DNA of 64,000 bases from Pseudolysinimonas_A sp947085045 (GTDB taxonomy: Bacteria > Actinomycetota > Actinomycetes > Actinomycetales > Microbacteriaceae). The notes under the pieces are model-generated. The model had not been told where the DNA came from. It worked only from the letters and a program-made list of their open reading frames with translations, and ran no database searches. Of this stretch, positions 8,059 through 16,675 are shown piece by piece. Made by a program: the position numbers and the translations under genes. The stretch covers positions 62,001 through 126,000 of the forward strand of contig CAMTUU010000014.1 in the NCBI GenBank assembly GCA_947085045.1, written 5' to 3'. The stretch's first letter is position 1. Every line of letters begins with the position of its first letter.

Positions 8059-8611
8059 CGCCCGCCGCTCGGGCCGGCTCGGCGTAGGCGGCGGCGAGCG
8101 TCGCGACGGTGTCGTGCGCGTTGAGTCCGCTCGGGTTCGGCACGACCCAGAGCCGTGTGCCCGAGAGCCGCTCCGGCTGCTCGCCGACGACCGCCTTCGG
8201 ACGCCCGAACGCCCCTCGGTAGGCGGTGATCCCGACGATCGCGACCGCTCGCGGCGCGACCCGTGCGACCGTCTCGGTGAGGCGCACCGCTCCGGCCCGC
8301 AGTTCCTCGGGGGTCAGCTCGTCGGCGCGCGCCGTGGCCTTCGCGACGATATTGGTGATGCCGATCCCGGCGGCGGTGAGCAGAGTCTGCGCATCGTCGG
8401 GCGTCCCGTCGAGCACGGGGAGCCGCGGCAGGATGCCGGCCGCCACGAGTGCCGGGTAGAACCGGTTGCCGGGGCGGCCGAAGTGCGTACCGGTCGCGGC
8501 GGTGAGCAGTCCGGGGTTGATGCCGACGAAGAGCAGGCGCACCTCTGGTCCGAGGTGATCGGGCAGGGTCGCGCCGTGGAACGCCTTGAGCTCCTCGCGC
8601 GAGAACGTCAT
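8048..8611 (-). CDS. mug: mismatch-specific G:T/U DNA glycosylase (Mug family)
   Basis: A 187-residue base-excision repair enzyme removing uracil or thymine from G mismatches. Motif 1 is LLFVGINPGLLTAATGTHFG (residues 26-45) and motif 2 is VPNPSGLNAH (about residues 160-169), both as in Mug/TDG enzymes. The start ATG (8611-8609) overlaps the tmk stop as ATGA, so it is translationally coupled to the thymidylate kinase. A longer frame upstream is only the tmk gene in another frame. Coupling dTMP supply with removal of mispaired T/U is a plausible link but is inferred. Confidence 0.9.
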   Translation of the reverse strand: MTFSREELKAFHGATLPDHLGPEVRLLFVGINPGLLTAATGTHFGRPGNRFYPALVAAGILPRLPVLDGTPDDAQTLLTAAGIGITNIVAKATARADELTPEELRAGAVRLTETVARVAPRAVAIVGITAYRGAFGRPKAVVGEQPERLSGTRLWVVPNPSGLNAHDTVATLAAAYAEPARAAGVIL

Positions 8612-9216
8612 CGCAATGGCGCGAGGGCATCCCAGATGGCGTCGGCGACGACCTCGCGCGACGCGTCGCCGTCGATCTCGACGAGCCGGCCGAGCGGCAC
8701 GTCGCTCGCGAACGCCTGCAGGTAGAGCGCGCGGGCCTTCTCGAGCGCCGCCGCCTGGTCGAACGGTCCGGTGTTGAACTCGCCGCGCGCGGCCAGCCGG
8801 GCGACGCAGGCTTCGACCGAGGTGTCGACGAACACGGTCGCGTCGGGTTCCATCGCGCGCGAGTTGAGGGTGCGCACCCACTCGAACGGCAGCCCCTGCG
8901 AGGTCTGATACGCGAGCGACGACGCGACGTAGCGGTCGCTGACGACCCAGGTGCCGGCATCCAGCAGCTCGCGGATCTCGACGGTGTGCTCGATGCGGTC
9001 GGCGGCGAAGGTGAGAGCGACGGTCTCGGGTTCGAGGTGCGTCACGCCATCGGTGAACGCCCGGGCGATCTTGCCCAGCACGCCGTCGGTCGGCTCCTTC
9101 GTCAGCTCGACCGGGACGCCGTGCTCGAGCAGCCGAGCGGCGAGAAGGGCGCCTTGCGTCGTGGTGCCGGCGCCGTCGAGACCTTCGAGCACGATGAATC
9201 TTCCGCGGGCGCTCAC
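8608..9216 (-). CDS. tmk: thymidylate kinase
   Basis: A 202-residue dTMP kinase, giving dTDP for DNA synthesis. The P-loop GLDGAGTTT (residues 12-20), the DRY motif in VVSDRYVASSLAYQ, and the LID region EFNTGPFDQ are present. Normal length. It overlaps the downstream mug gene by 4 bp. In many related genomes tmk stands next to holB, but here it does not. The divergent DNA ligase gene begins 33 bp away. Confidence 0.92.
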   Translation of the reverse strand: MSARGRFIVLEGLDGAGTTTQGALLAARLLEHGVPVELTKEPTDGVLGKIARAFTDGVTHLEPETVALTFAADRIEHTVEIRELLDAGTWVVSDRYVASSLAYQTSQGLPFEWVRTLNSRAMEPDATVFVDTSVEACVARLAARGEFNTGPFDQAAALEKARALYLQAFASDVPLGRLVEIDGDASREVVADAIWDALAPLR

Positions 9217-9248
9217 GCGTTCGATGCTACCGGCGGCAGAATCGGAGG

Positions 9249-10289
9249 ATGAGCGACCTGCCAGCGCCGATGCTCGCGAAATCCGTCGAGAAGGTGCCCG
9301 AAGGCGACCTCCTCTACGAACCCAAGTGGGACGGCTTCCGCGGCATCGTGCAGGTCACGGCCCCTTCTGAGGAGCACGCCGGTGTCGAGATCGGCAGCCG
9401 CGGCGACAAGCCGCTCACCCGGTACTTCCCCGAGCTCGTGGAGGCCTTCGCCCGCCTGCTCCCGCCGTGCGTGCTCGATGGCGAGATCGTCGTCACCCTC
9501 GAGACCGACGGCGTGAAGCGCTTGCAGTGGGAGGCGCTGTCGCAGCGCATCCATCCGGCTGCCTCCCGCGTCGAGAAGCTCTCGGTCGAGACGCCGGCCT
9601 CCTTCGTCGCCTTCGACGTGCTGTCGATCGGCGACCGCGACCTCTCCGGCCTGCCGCTGTCGGAGCGCCGCGCCGAGCTCGAGAAGCTGTTCGCCGACGT
9701 GCCCGCGCCCCTGCACCTGACGCGCACGACGCGCGATATCGAACTCGCCCGGCGCTGGCTCGACGAGTTCGAAGGCGCAGGACTGGATGGCGTGGTCGCC
9801 AAGCCGCTCGATCAGCCGTACCAGCCGGGCAAGCGCGCGATGTTCAAGATCAAGCACAAGCGCACGGCCGACGTCGTGCTGATGGGGTACCGCATCCACA
9901 AGTCAGGAGCCGGGGTCGGATCGCTGATCGTCGGGCTGCACACAGCCGAGGGTGAACTGTTCCCGGTCGGCGGGGTGTCGGCGTTCAGCAACGCCCGGCG
10001 GCTCGAACTCATCGACGAGCTCGAGCCGCTCGTCGTGCGCGACGACGACGGTGTGGCCGTGAGCCACGAGAAGGAGCGCAGCCGTTTCGCCTCGGCCAAT
10101 AAGGACACCTCGGTCGTGCAGCTCCGGCCCGAGCGGGTGCTCGAAGTCCGGTACGACCAGATGGAGGGATGGCGGTTCCGCCACACGGTGCAGTTCGAGC
10201 GCTGGCGTCCCGACCGTGACCCCGAGTCGTGCACGTACGACCAGCTCGAGGTGCCGACCGTCTACGACCTCGACGACGTGCTGCAGTAG
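9249..10289 (+). CDS. ATP-dependent DNA ligase (LigC-like)
   Basis: A 346-residue single-polypeptide ligase sealing nicks with ATP. The adenylated lysine is K26 in EPKWDGFRG (motif I), with SRGDKPLTRYFPEL (motif III region), DGEIVV, LDGVVAKPLD (motif IV) and MFKIKHKRTADVVLMGYR (motif V). The C-terminal OB domain follows. No Ku or nuclease domain is fused. It is convergent with a LigD-type polymerase gene, so the pair forms a split ligase/polymerase repair locus of the kind used in end joining or gap filling. Confidence 0.92.
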   Translation: MSDLPAPMLAKSVEKVPEGDLLYEPKWDGFRGIVQVTAPSEEHAGVEIGSRGDKPLTRYFPELVEAFARLLPPCVLDGEIVVTLETDGVKRLQWEALSQRIHPAASRVEKLSVETPASFVAFDVLSIGDRDLSGLPLSERRAELEKLFADVPAPLHLTRTTRDIELARRWLDEFEGAGLDGVVAKPLDQPYQPGKRAMFKIKHKRTADVVLMGYRIHKSGAGVGSLIVGLHTAEGELFPVGGVSAFSNARRLELIDELEPLVVRDDDGVAVSHEKERSRFASANKDTSVVQLRPERVLEVRYDQMEGWRFRHTVQFERWRPDRDPESCTYDQLEVPTVYDLDDVLQ

Positions 10290-10316
10290 GGATTCGATCC
10301 GCCGCTGCGCGCCTGC

Positions 10317-11372
10317 TCAACCGGCGGAAACAGGGTTGCCGTCGGCATCCCAGTTGTCGGCGTTCTTCTTGCTCGGCTGCACGCGCGGCGGCTCGCCGGG
10401 CATCTTCGGGAAGTCGGGCGGGAACGGCATCTCGCCGAGACCCGCCTCGAGGTCGCGCTGCCACCACTCGAGGAGCGTGTCGATGCGGCCCGGGCTCGCC
10501 GCGAACGACGCCCAGGGGTCGCCGGTCGTGCGCAGCCGCTCGGGCACCGTCAGCACCGTGAAGAGCTTCGGGTCGACCGCGGGCAGCTCGTCCCAGGTGA
10601 TCGGGGTGGAGACGGAGGCATGCGGCAGCGCCCGCGGGCTGTACGCGCCGGCGATCGTGCGGTCGCGGTTCGCCTGGTTGAAGTCGACGAACACCTTGGT
10701 GCCGCGCTCCTCCTTCCACCACGACGTCGTCACCTGGTCGGGCATCCGTCGCTCGAGTTCGCGCGCGGCGGCGATCACGGCGTGCCGCACGTCGAGGAAC
10801 TCCCACTCCGGAACGATCGGCGCGTAGAGGTGGATGCCGCGGTTGCCCGAGGTCTTGATCCACGCCTCGAGTCCGGCCTCGCGCAGCACGTCGCGCATCC
10901 CGAACGCGGCGGGGACGGCATCCCCGAAGTCGGTCCCGGGCTGCGGGTCCAGGTCGATGCGCAGCTGGTCGGGGTTGTCGGTGTTCCCGGTGCGCGACGG
11001 CCACGGGTGGAACACGATCGTGTTCATCTGCACGGCCCAGACGATCGCGGCGGGTTCGTCGAGAACGACGAGCGGATGCGAGCGCGCGCTGGGGAACACG
11101 ACCGGCACCGAGCGCAGCCACTCGGGCGCGCCCTTCGGCGGGCTCTTCGAGAAGAAGCTCTCGCCGTCGACGCCCTCGGAGTACCGCTCCAGCGCGACCG
11201 GCCGGTCGCCGTTGGCGGCGAGGAATGCGTCCGCGACGGTCACGTGATATTTCGCGAGGTCGAGCTTCGTGATGCCGACCTCGGGCCAGAGCACGCGGCT
11301 CGGGCTGGAGACGCGCATCTCGCGCACGCCGTTCGGACCGGCGACCTCGAGGGTCGTCGCCTCGGCCGCCAT
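10317..11372 (-). CDS. LigD-type polymerase/primase domain protein (NHEJ/gap repair)
   Basis: A 351-residue archaeo-eukaryotic primase-type polymerase, the stand-alone form of the LigD polymerase domain. Key segments are RVLWPEVGITKLDLAKYH at the N-terminus, the catalytic LRIDLDPQPGTDF (Asp pair), IKTSGNRGIHLYAPI, and VFVDFNQANRDRTIAGAYSPRA. The length is typical for PolDom proteins such as LigD Pol. ATG 11372 was chosen because the upstream in-frame stretch is only an Arg-rich leader. It faces the ATP-dependent ligase, with 27 bp between stops. No ku gene is in this window. Confidence 0.9.
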   Translation of the reverse strand: MAAEATTLEVAGPNGVREMRVSSPSRVLWPEVGITKLDLAKYHVTVADAFLAANGDRPVALERYSEGVDGESFFSKSPPKGAPEWLRSVPVVFPSARSHPLVVLDEPAAIVWAVQMNTIVFHPWPSRTGNTDNPDQLRIDLDPQPGTDFGDAVPAAFGMRDVLREAGLEAWIKTSGNRGIHLYAPIVPEWEFLDVRHAVIAAARELERRMPDQVTTSWWKEERGTKVFVDFNQANRDRTIAGAYSPRALPHASVSTPITWDELPAVDPKLFTVLTVPERLRTTGDPWASFAASPGRIDTLLEWWQRDLEAGLGEMPFPPDFPKMPGEPPRVQPSKKNADNWDADGNPVSAG

Positions 11373-11454
11373 CAGCCGGCGTCGAACGACGGGTCGGGGT
11401 GCGGAGTCGGGATGCTCGTCATGGCCCCATTGTCCGCCCCCCGTCCGACGACGC

Positions 11455-11670
11455 CTAGGGCGTGGCCCGATCATGCGCGACGACTCGCGCGAGCGCGGCG
11501 CTGCTCATCCGGTGCATCACCGGGTTGGTGTCGACGTAGTACCAGATCGCGCCGAGGCAGTGCTGGAACGGCCATGCCTTGCTCCGCTCCCACTCCAGGT
11601 CGTCGGAGCCGAGGGCCGCACGGAACACCTCTCGCGCGGAATCGCCGAAGAAGTACCACGACGCGGCCGG
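11455..11670 (-). pseudogene. 3' remnant of an aminoglycoside phosphotransferase-family gene
   Basis: The minus frame encodes only the C-terminal helices of the phosphotransferase (APH) family: AASWYFFGDSAREVFRAALG, then WERSKAWPFQHCLGAIWYYVDTNP and MHRMSSAALARVVAH. Everything N-terminal of this, including the catalytic HGD loop and the DFG-like motif, is absent. Reading on from about 11670, the plus strand becomes an ABC ATPase gene, so the remnant ends at a recombination or deletion junction. The right boundary is uncertain by about 15 bp. Confidence 0.7.
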
Positions 11671-12094
11671 GATCGCCGACGATCTGCTCGCGCGGTTCTC
11701 GCTCACCGAGGCGGGCGGCCGCAAGGTCGCGACGTACTCGGGTGGCATGCGCCGGCGGCTCGACATCGCGATAAGCCTGATCGGGAACCCCGCGGTGGTC
11801 TTCCTCGACGAGCCGACGACGGGACTCGACCCCGAGGCACGTCTCGAGGTCTGGGCGGCCGTGAAGGAACTCTCGGCGGGCGGCACCACCGTGCTGCTCA
11901 CGACGCAGTACCTCGAGGAGGCCGAGCACCTGGCCGACCGGATCGCGATCCTGCACGAGGGCCGCATCCTCGTGAACGGCACGCTCGCGGAGCTGAAGGG
12001 CCTGCTCGCGCCGGCCGAGAAGCAGTACATCGAAAAGCAGCCGAGCCTCGAGGACGTGTTCTTCGCGGTGACCGGAAAGAAGGAAGCAGCATGA
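11669..12094 (+). pseudogene. 5'-truncated ABC transporter ATPase (drug exporter type)
   Basis: The readable protein starts at ADDLLARFSLTEAGGRKV and continues with the ABC signature YSGGMRRRLDIA, Walker B VVFLDEPTTGLDPEARLE, the H-loop region VLLTTQYLEEAEHLADRI, and the DrrA-like C-terminus (LEDVFFAVTGK). The Walker A loop and the first 120 or so residues are missing, so it cannot bind ATP normally. A short in-frame start exists at 11579 but lies in the antisense of the APH remnant. It overlaps the permease start as ATGA (12091-12094). Confidence 0.8.
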
Positions 12095-12879
12095 GCACCT
12101 ACGCCCCGCGCCGGCACGCCCTCAGCGACACCGCGACCCTCACCGGCCGCTCGCTGACCCACATCCTGCGAAGCCCCGACACGATCATCACGACCGCGCT
12201 CATGCCGATCGCGTTCCTGCTGCTGTTCGTCTTCGTCTTCGGCGGCGCGATCGACATCGGGCAGGGCGCCGGGGAGGGCTCCTACGTGAGCTACCTGCTG
12301 CCCGGCATCCTGCTCATCACCGTCGCCTCCGGGATCGCGTACACGGCCTACCGGCTGTTCCTCGACCTGCAGAGCGGCATCTTCGAGCGCTTCCAGTCGA
12401 TGCCGATCGCACGCTCGGCGACCCTGTGGGCGCATGTGCTCACCTCGGTGGTCGCGAACCTCGTGTCGGTCGCGATCGTGATCGGCGTCGCCCTGCTGCT
12501 CGGCTTCCGATCGGGGGCCGGCGTGCTCGCCTGGCTCGCGGTCGCCGGCATCCTGACGTTGTTCACACTCGCCCTCACCTGGCTGGCGGTCATCGCCGGC
12601 CTGACCGCGAAATCGGTGGATGGCGCCAGCGCGTTCTCGTATCCGCTGATCTTCCTGCCGTTCCTCAGCTCGGCGTTCGTGCCGACGGCGTCGATGCCCG
12701 GGCCGGTGCGCTGGTTCGCCGAGAACCAGCCGGTGACGTCGATCGTCAACACCATCCGGGCGCTCCTCTCGGGGCAGCCGGTGGGCGGGGAGATCTGGAT
12801 CGCGCTCGCCTGGTGCGTCGGCATCCTGCTCGTGGCGATGGTGGTGGCGTCGGTCGTCTACGGGCGGCGCATCCGCTGA
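12091..12879 (+). CDS. ABC-2 type transporter permease (DrrB-like)
   Basis: A 262-residue membrane permease with six hydrophobic segments, of the daunorubicin-resistance DrrB/ABC-2 type: the N-terminal ILRSPDTIITTALMPIAFLLLF and the family motif LPFLSSAFVPTASMPGPVRWFAENQPVT before the last segments. It was made to work with the ATPase encoded just upstream, which is now truncated, so it is probably an orphan unless another ATPase serves it. The start overlaps the ATPase stop. The reading frame itself is intact. Confidence 0.88.
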   Translation: MSTYAPRRHALSDTATLTGRSLTHILRSPDTIITTALMPIAFLLLFVFVFGGAIDIGQGAGEGSYVSYLLPGILLITVASGIAYTAYRLFLDLQSGIFERFQSMPIARSATLWAHVLTSVVANLVSVAIVIGVALLLGFRSGAGVLAWLAVAGILTLFTLALTWLAVIAGLTAKSVDGASAFSYPLIFLPFLSSAFVPTASMPGPVRWFAENQPVTSIVNTIRALLSGQPVGGEIWIALAWCVGILLVAMVVASVVYGRRIR

Positions 12880-12880
12880 G

Positions 12881-14611
12881 TCACTCGAGCAGCTTCCCCG
12901 CGGCCGACACCTCGCGGATGAGGGAGGCGATCTCCTCCGGGATGGGGGCGATCGCCTCCTTCGTCACGGTGTCGTCGAGCGACCAGACGAGGTTGACCTG
13001 CAGCTCGGGGTCGAGGTCGGGGAAGTCGCTGCGGTTATGGCAGCCGCGGGTCTCGCGGCGCTCGAGCGCGGCGCGCAGGGTCGCGCGGGCGGCGAGGACC
13101 GACGCCTTGAGGTCGAACGCGTGCGCGAGGTCGTGGAAGCCGGCGACATCCGGATGCACCCCGATGCCGGCCATCCGCGCGTCGATCGCGTCGAGCTCGG
13201 CGAGCCCCTGGAGCAGCCCCGCCTCGTCCCGCACGACGCCCGCATGCTCGGTCATCGTGTCGCGGATGGCCCGCTGGAGCGCCCGCACGTTCTCGGGTCC
13301 GTCGGCGGCGAGCAGCCCGTCGACTTCGGCTCGCGCCTCGGCGATCGCCGTCGCCGAGCGGCGCTGGGCCCGCAGGCCCGACGAGTACGCGGCCGCGGCC
13401 TGCCCGACGATCCGGCCGTAGACGAGCAGCTCGATGAGCGAGTTGCCACCGAGCCGGTTGGCACCGTGCAACCCGCTCGACGCCTCGCCGATCGCGTAGA
13501 GCCCCTCGACGTCGGTGCGGTGGTCCTCGGGGCGCACCCACACCCCGCCCATCGAGTAGTGCGCGGTCGGCGCGATCTCGATCGGGCTCACCGTGATGTC
13601 GAGCATCTGCAGCTCGAGCATCGTCTGGTACACCCGCGGCAGCCGCGTCATGATCGTCTCGCGCGGCAGGTGCGAGACATCCAGCCACACCCCGCCGTTC
13701 GGGGTGCCGCGGCCTTCCTTGATCTCCGTGTAGCAGGCGAGCGCGACACGGTCGCGCGTGGAGAGCTCCAGCCGCTCGGGGTCGTACTTCTCCATGAACC
13801 GCTCGCCGAGCGCGTTGCGCAGGATGCCGCCCTCGCCGCGCGCCGCCTCCGAGATGAGAGTGCCGGCCGCGTTCTGCGGCTCGATGATGCCCGACGGGTG
13901 GAACTGCACGAGTTCGGGATCCCGCAGCCGCCCGCCGGCGAGCACCGCGAGCCGGAACGAGTCGCCGGTGTTCTCATCCCGCCGCGAGGAGGTGCGACGC
14001 CAGATGCGGTTGTGGCCGCCCGCGGCGAGGATGACGGCATCCGCGTGCACGAGGTAGCGCCTGCCGTCCTCGACATCGAACCCGTAGGCACCGAAGATGC
14101 GGTTGTCGTCGACGAGCAGGCGGGTCACGTAGATCGTGTCGAGGATGCGGATGCCGAGCTGCGCCGCGCGGTTGACGAGGGTGCGCTGGATCTCGAGCCC
14201 CGTGTAGTCGCCCGCGAACGCCGTGCGGCGGTAGGTGTGGGCGCCGAAGAAGCGCTGCGAGATGCGGCCGTCCTCTTCGCGGGCGAACGGCATCCCGTAG
14301 CGCTCGAGGTCGGCGATCCCCCGGGCCGCGCCTTCGGTGACGACCTGGACGGTGTGCGGATCGGCGAGGTAGTACGACTCCTTGAGGGTGTCGGCGGCGT
14401 GCTGCTGCCAGCTGTCCTCGGGGTCCATCGTGGCGAGCGCGGCGTTGATCCCGCCGGCCGCGAGCGAGGTGTGCGCGTCGTTCTTGTTGCGCTTGCCGAG
14501 CACGATCACATCGACGCCCTGTTCGGCGAGTTCGATGGCGGCGCGGAGGCCCGACCCTCCCGCGCCGATCACGAGGACGGAGGTGGCGAGGCGTTGCTCG
14601 GAGGAGGTCAT
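12881..14611 (-). CDS. FAD-binding fumarate reductase/succinate dehydrogenase-type flavoprotein
   Basis: A 576-residue flavoprotein of the FrdA/SdhA/L-aspartate oxidase superfamily. The FAD-binding VLVIGAGGSGLRAAIELAE is at residues 12-30, with the covalent-FAD/substrate region THTSLAAGGINAAL, VQFHPSG, EAARGEGGIL, TAHYSMGGVWV, and the second FAD contact GLHGANRLGGNSLIELLVYG. A C-terminal helical domain (after residue 430) follows as in SdhA. No iron-sulfur or membrane subunits are adjacent, so it is either a free fumarate reductase/L-aspartate oxidase-like enzyme or pairs with subunits elsewhere. It is divergent from a LysR gene that may control it. Confidence 0.85.
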   Translation of the reverse strand: MTSSEQRLATSVLVIGAGGSGLRAAIELAEQGVDVIVLGKRNKNDAHTSLAAGGINAALATMDPEDSWQQHAADTLKESYYLADPHTVQVVTEGAARGIADLERYGMPFAREEDGRISQRFFGAHTYRRTAFAGDYTGLEIQRTLVNRAAQLGIRILDTIYVTRLLVDDNRIFGAYGFDVEDGRRYLVHADAVILAAGGHNRIWRRTSSRRDENTGDSFRLAVLAGGRLRDPELVQFHPSGIIEPQNAAGTLISEAARGEGGILRNALGERFMEKYDPERLELSTRDRVALACYTEIKEGRGTPNGGVWLDVSHLPRETIMTRLPRVYQTMLELQMLDITVSPIEIAPTAHYSMGGVWVRPEDHRTDVEGLYAIGEASSGLHGANRLGGNSLIELLVYGRIVGQAAAAYSSGLRAQRRSATAIAEARAEVDGLLAADGPENVRALQRAIRDTMTEHAGVVRDEAGLLQGLAELDAIDARMAGIGVHPDVAGFHDLAHAFDLKASVLAARATLRAALERRETRGCHNRSDFPDLDPELQVNLVWSLDDTVTKEAIAPIPEEIASLIREVSAAGKLLE

Positions 14612-14681
14612 GCCTCCAGGCTAGGAAGATCCCAGTCATTACTCCAATGCATCTTTCGCGTTTTCCCTATACGTTTAGGAC

Positions 14682-15611
14682 ATGAATCTGGAACAGTTGC
14701 GGGGCTTCGCCGAGGTCGCCCGTACCGGAAGATTCACTCAGGCGGCCGAGATTCTGCACCTCGCCCAGCCGTCGCTGAGCCGGCAGATCGCCGCTCTGGA
14801 GAGCGACCTGGGGGCGACCTTGTTCACCCGCGGCGCCGGCGGTGCGACGCTGACCCCCGCGGGCGAGTCACTGCTCCCCTGGGCCCGTCGGATGCTGAGC
14901 GATGCGGCCTCCGCTCGGCGCGAGCTGGGTGAAATCGCAGGTCTCGAGCGCGGCCACGTCCGCCTCGGCGCGACGCCGACCCTGTGCATCAGCCTGGTCG
15001 CCGAGACGCTCAGCGAGTTCCACGCGGCCCATCCCGCGATCGAGATCGGACTCGTCGAGCAGGGGTCGCTCGGGCTCCTCGCCGAGCTCGCCGCGGGCGG
15101 TCTCGACCTCGCCCTCGTCACGACCTCGCGCACCCCGGACGACGGACGCGTCGCCCTCGAGCCGCTTCTCACCGAGGAACTCGTCGTGATCTCCGCGGCG
15201 TCGGCGCCTCCGTTGCGCCGAGGCGGAGCCATCGGCCTCAGCGAGGTCGCGGCGCTCCCCCAGATCATGTTCAGCGCCAGCTACGACCTGCGCGCGGCCA
15301 CCGACGCCGCCTTCGAGGCGGCGGGTCTGACGCCGCGAGTCGTCCTCGAAGGCGCCGAGATGGATGCCGTGCTCCGCTTCGTCGAGCGCGGTCTCGGGGT
15401 CGCGATCGTGCCGGCGATCGTGCTGCTCGACCGGCCGGGCCTGCGCTCGGTGCGGCTGACCGCGCCCGCGCTCTCGCGCACCATCAGCCTCGCGCGTCCG
15501 ACCGGCGTCGCGCCGACGGCAGCCGGGGAGGCGATGCGACGCGCGATCGCGGCCACCGCCGGCGCGTTCGCCTCGCGGGCCGGCGCGACGATGCGGCTCA
15601 CGGTCGCCTGA
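14682..15611 (+). CDS. LysR-family transcriptional regulator
   Basis: A 309-residue regulator. The N-terminal winged helix (MNLEQLRGFAEVARTGRFTQAAEILHLAQPSLSRQI) is textbook LysR, followed by the LysR_substrate domain (HVRLGATPTLCISLVAETLSEF, then LITEELVVIS-like and GLGVAIVPAIVLL). It is divergent from the flavoprotein gene across 70 bp, an arrangement in which LysR proteins usually control the neighbour and themselves. The short intergenic region holds an AT-rich stretch (about 14650-14680). The ligand is unknown. Confidence 0.92.
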   Translation: MNLEQLRGFAEVARTGRFTQAAEILHLAQPSLSRQIAALESDLGATLFTRGAGGATLTPAGESLLPWARRMLSDAASARRELGEIAGLERGHVRLGATPTLCISLVAETLSEFHAAHPAIEIGLVEQGSLGLLAELAAGGLDLALVTTSRTPDDGRVALEPLLTEELVVISAASAPPLRRGGAIGLSEVAALPQIMFSASYDLRAATDAAFEAAGLTPRVVLEGAEMDAVLRFVERGLGVAIVPAIVLLDRPGLRSVRLTAPALSRTISLARPTGVAPTAAGEAMRRAIAATAGAFASRAGATMRLTVA

Positions 15612-15717
15612 GCCCGAGCATCGCCTCCGACAGCGATCTCCGGCTGCTCGCTGCGGGCGGGAGGTGGAGCGCCCGCCACGGGTGTGACCGGGCGGTCGGT
15701 CGTGACAGCATTCAGTC

Positions 15718-16641
15718 ATGACCGACCGCCTCATGCTGCTGGACACGGCTGGGATCTACTTCCGCGCGTTCTACGGCGTCCCCGACACCGTGATCGCGCC
15801 CGACGGAACCGTCGTCAACGCGGTGCGCGGCACGCTCGACATCGTGGCCCGGCTCGTGTCGCAGTTCGCGCCGACACAGCTCCTCGCCTGCTGGGATGAC
15901 GACTGGCGCCCGCAGTGGCGGGTCGACCTCATCCCGACCTACAAGAGCCACCGGGTCGCGGCCGAGGTGGAGGTCGGACCCGATGTCGAAATCGTCCCCG
16001 ACCCGCTCAGCATGCAGGTACCGCTCATCGCCGAGGCACTCGGGCTGCTCGGCATCCCGATCGTGGGCGCCGCCGAGCACGAGGCCGACGACGTCATCGG
16101 CACCCTCGCCTCGACCGCCTCCGTTCCGGTCGACGTGGTGACCGGCGACCGCGACCTCTTCCAGCTCGTCGACGACGAACGCTCCGTGCGCGTGATCTAC
16201 ACCGGCCGCGGGATGGCGAACCTCGAGATCCTGGACGGCGCGGCGATCGAGGCGAAGTACGCGATCACGCCCGCCCAGTACGCCGCGTTCGCGGCGATGC
16301 GCGGCGACCCCTCCGACGGGCTCCCCGGCGTCGCAGGGGTCGGCGAGAAGACGGCCTCCGGGCTGCTGCGCGAGTTCGGCGACCTCGATGGGATCATCGC
16401 GGCGGCCGCCGATCCGGGCAGTGCGCTGTCGCCCGCCGTGCGCGCGAAACTGCACGCGGCCGCCGACTACCTCGCGGTCGCACCGACCGTCGTCGAGGTC
16501 GTGCGCGACCTCGCGCTGCCCGACGTCGACGCGACGATCCGCCCGCTCACCGCCGGGCAGCTGGACTCGGCTCGGGCGTTCGCCGCGCGCTGGGGCCTGG
16601 ATTCGGCGATGGGCCGCCTCCTCGCCGCGCTGCCCACCTGA
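15718..16641 (+). CDS. 5'-3' exonuclease (FEN/PolI N-terminal-type nuclease)
   Basis: A 307-residue stand-alone nuclease of the T5 flap endonuclease/DNA polymerase I 5'-nuclease family. The N-terminal acidic site (MLLDTAGIYFRAFYGV), CWDDDWRPQWR, the EHEADDVIGTLA helix, VVTGDRDLFQLV, and the helix-hairpin-helix GDPSDGLPGVAGVGEKTASGLL are all present. The role is likely removal of RNA primers or flaps, alongside polymerase I. Monocistronic. The upstream gap of about 105 bp shows no gene. Confidence 0.92.
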   Translation: MTDRLMLLDTAGIYFRAFYGVPDTVIAPDGTVVNAVRGTLDIVARLVSQFAPTQLLACWDDDWRPQWRVDLIPTYKSHRVAAEVEVGPDVEIVPDPLSMQVPLIAEALGLLGIPIVGAAEHEADDVIGTLASTASVPVDVVTGDRDLFQLVDDERSVRVIYTGRGMANLEILDGAAIEAKYAITPAQYAAFAAMRGDPSDGLPGVAGVGEKTASGLLREFGDLDGIIAAAADPGSALSPAVRAKLHAAADYLAVAPTVVEVVRDLALPDVDATIRPLTAGQLDSARAFAARWGLDSAMGRLLAALPT

Positions 16642-16675
16642 ACGGCGTCGCCGGACCCCGCGGGCGCCTCGAGCG

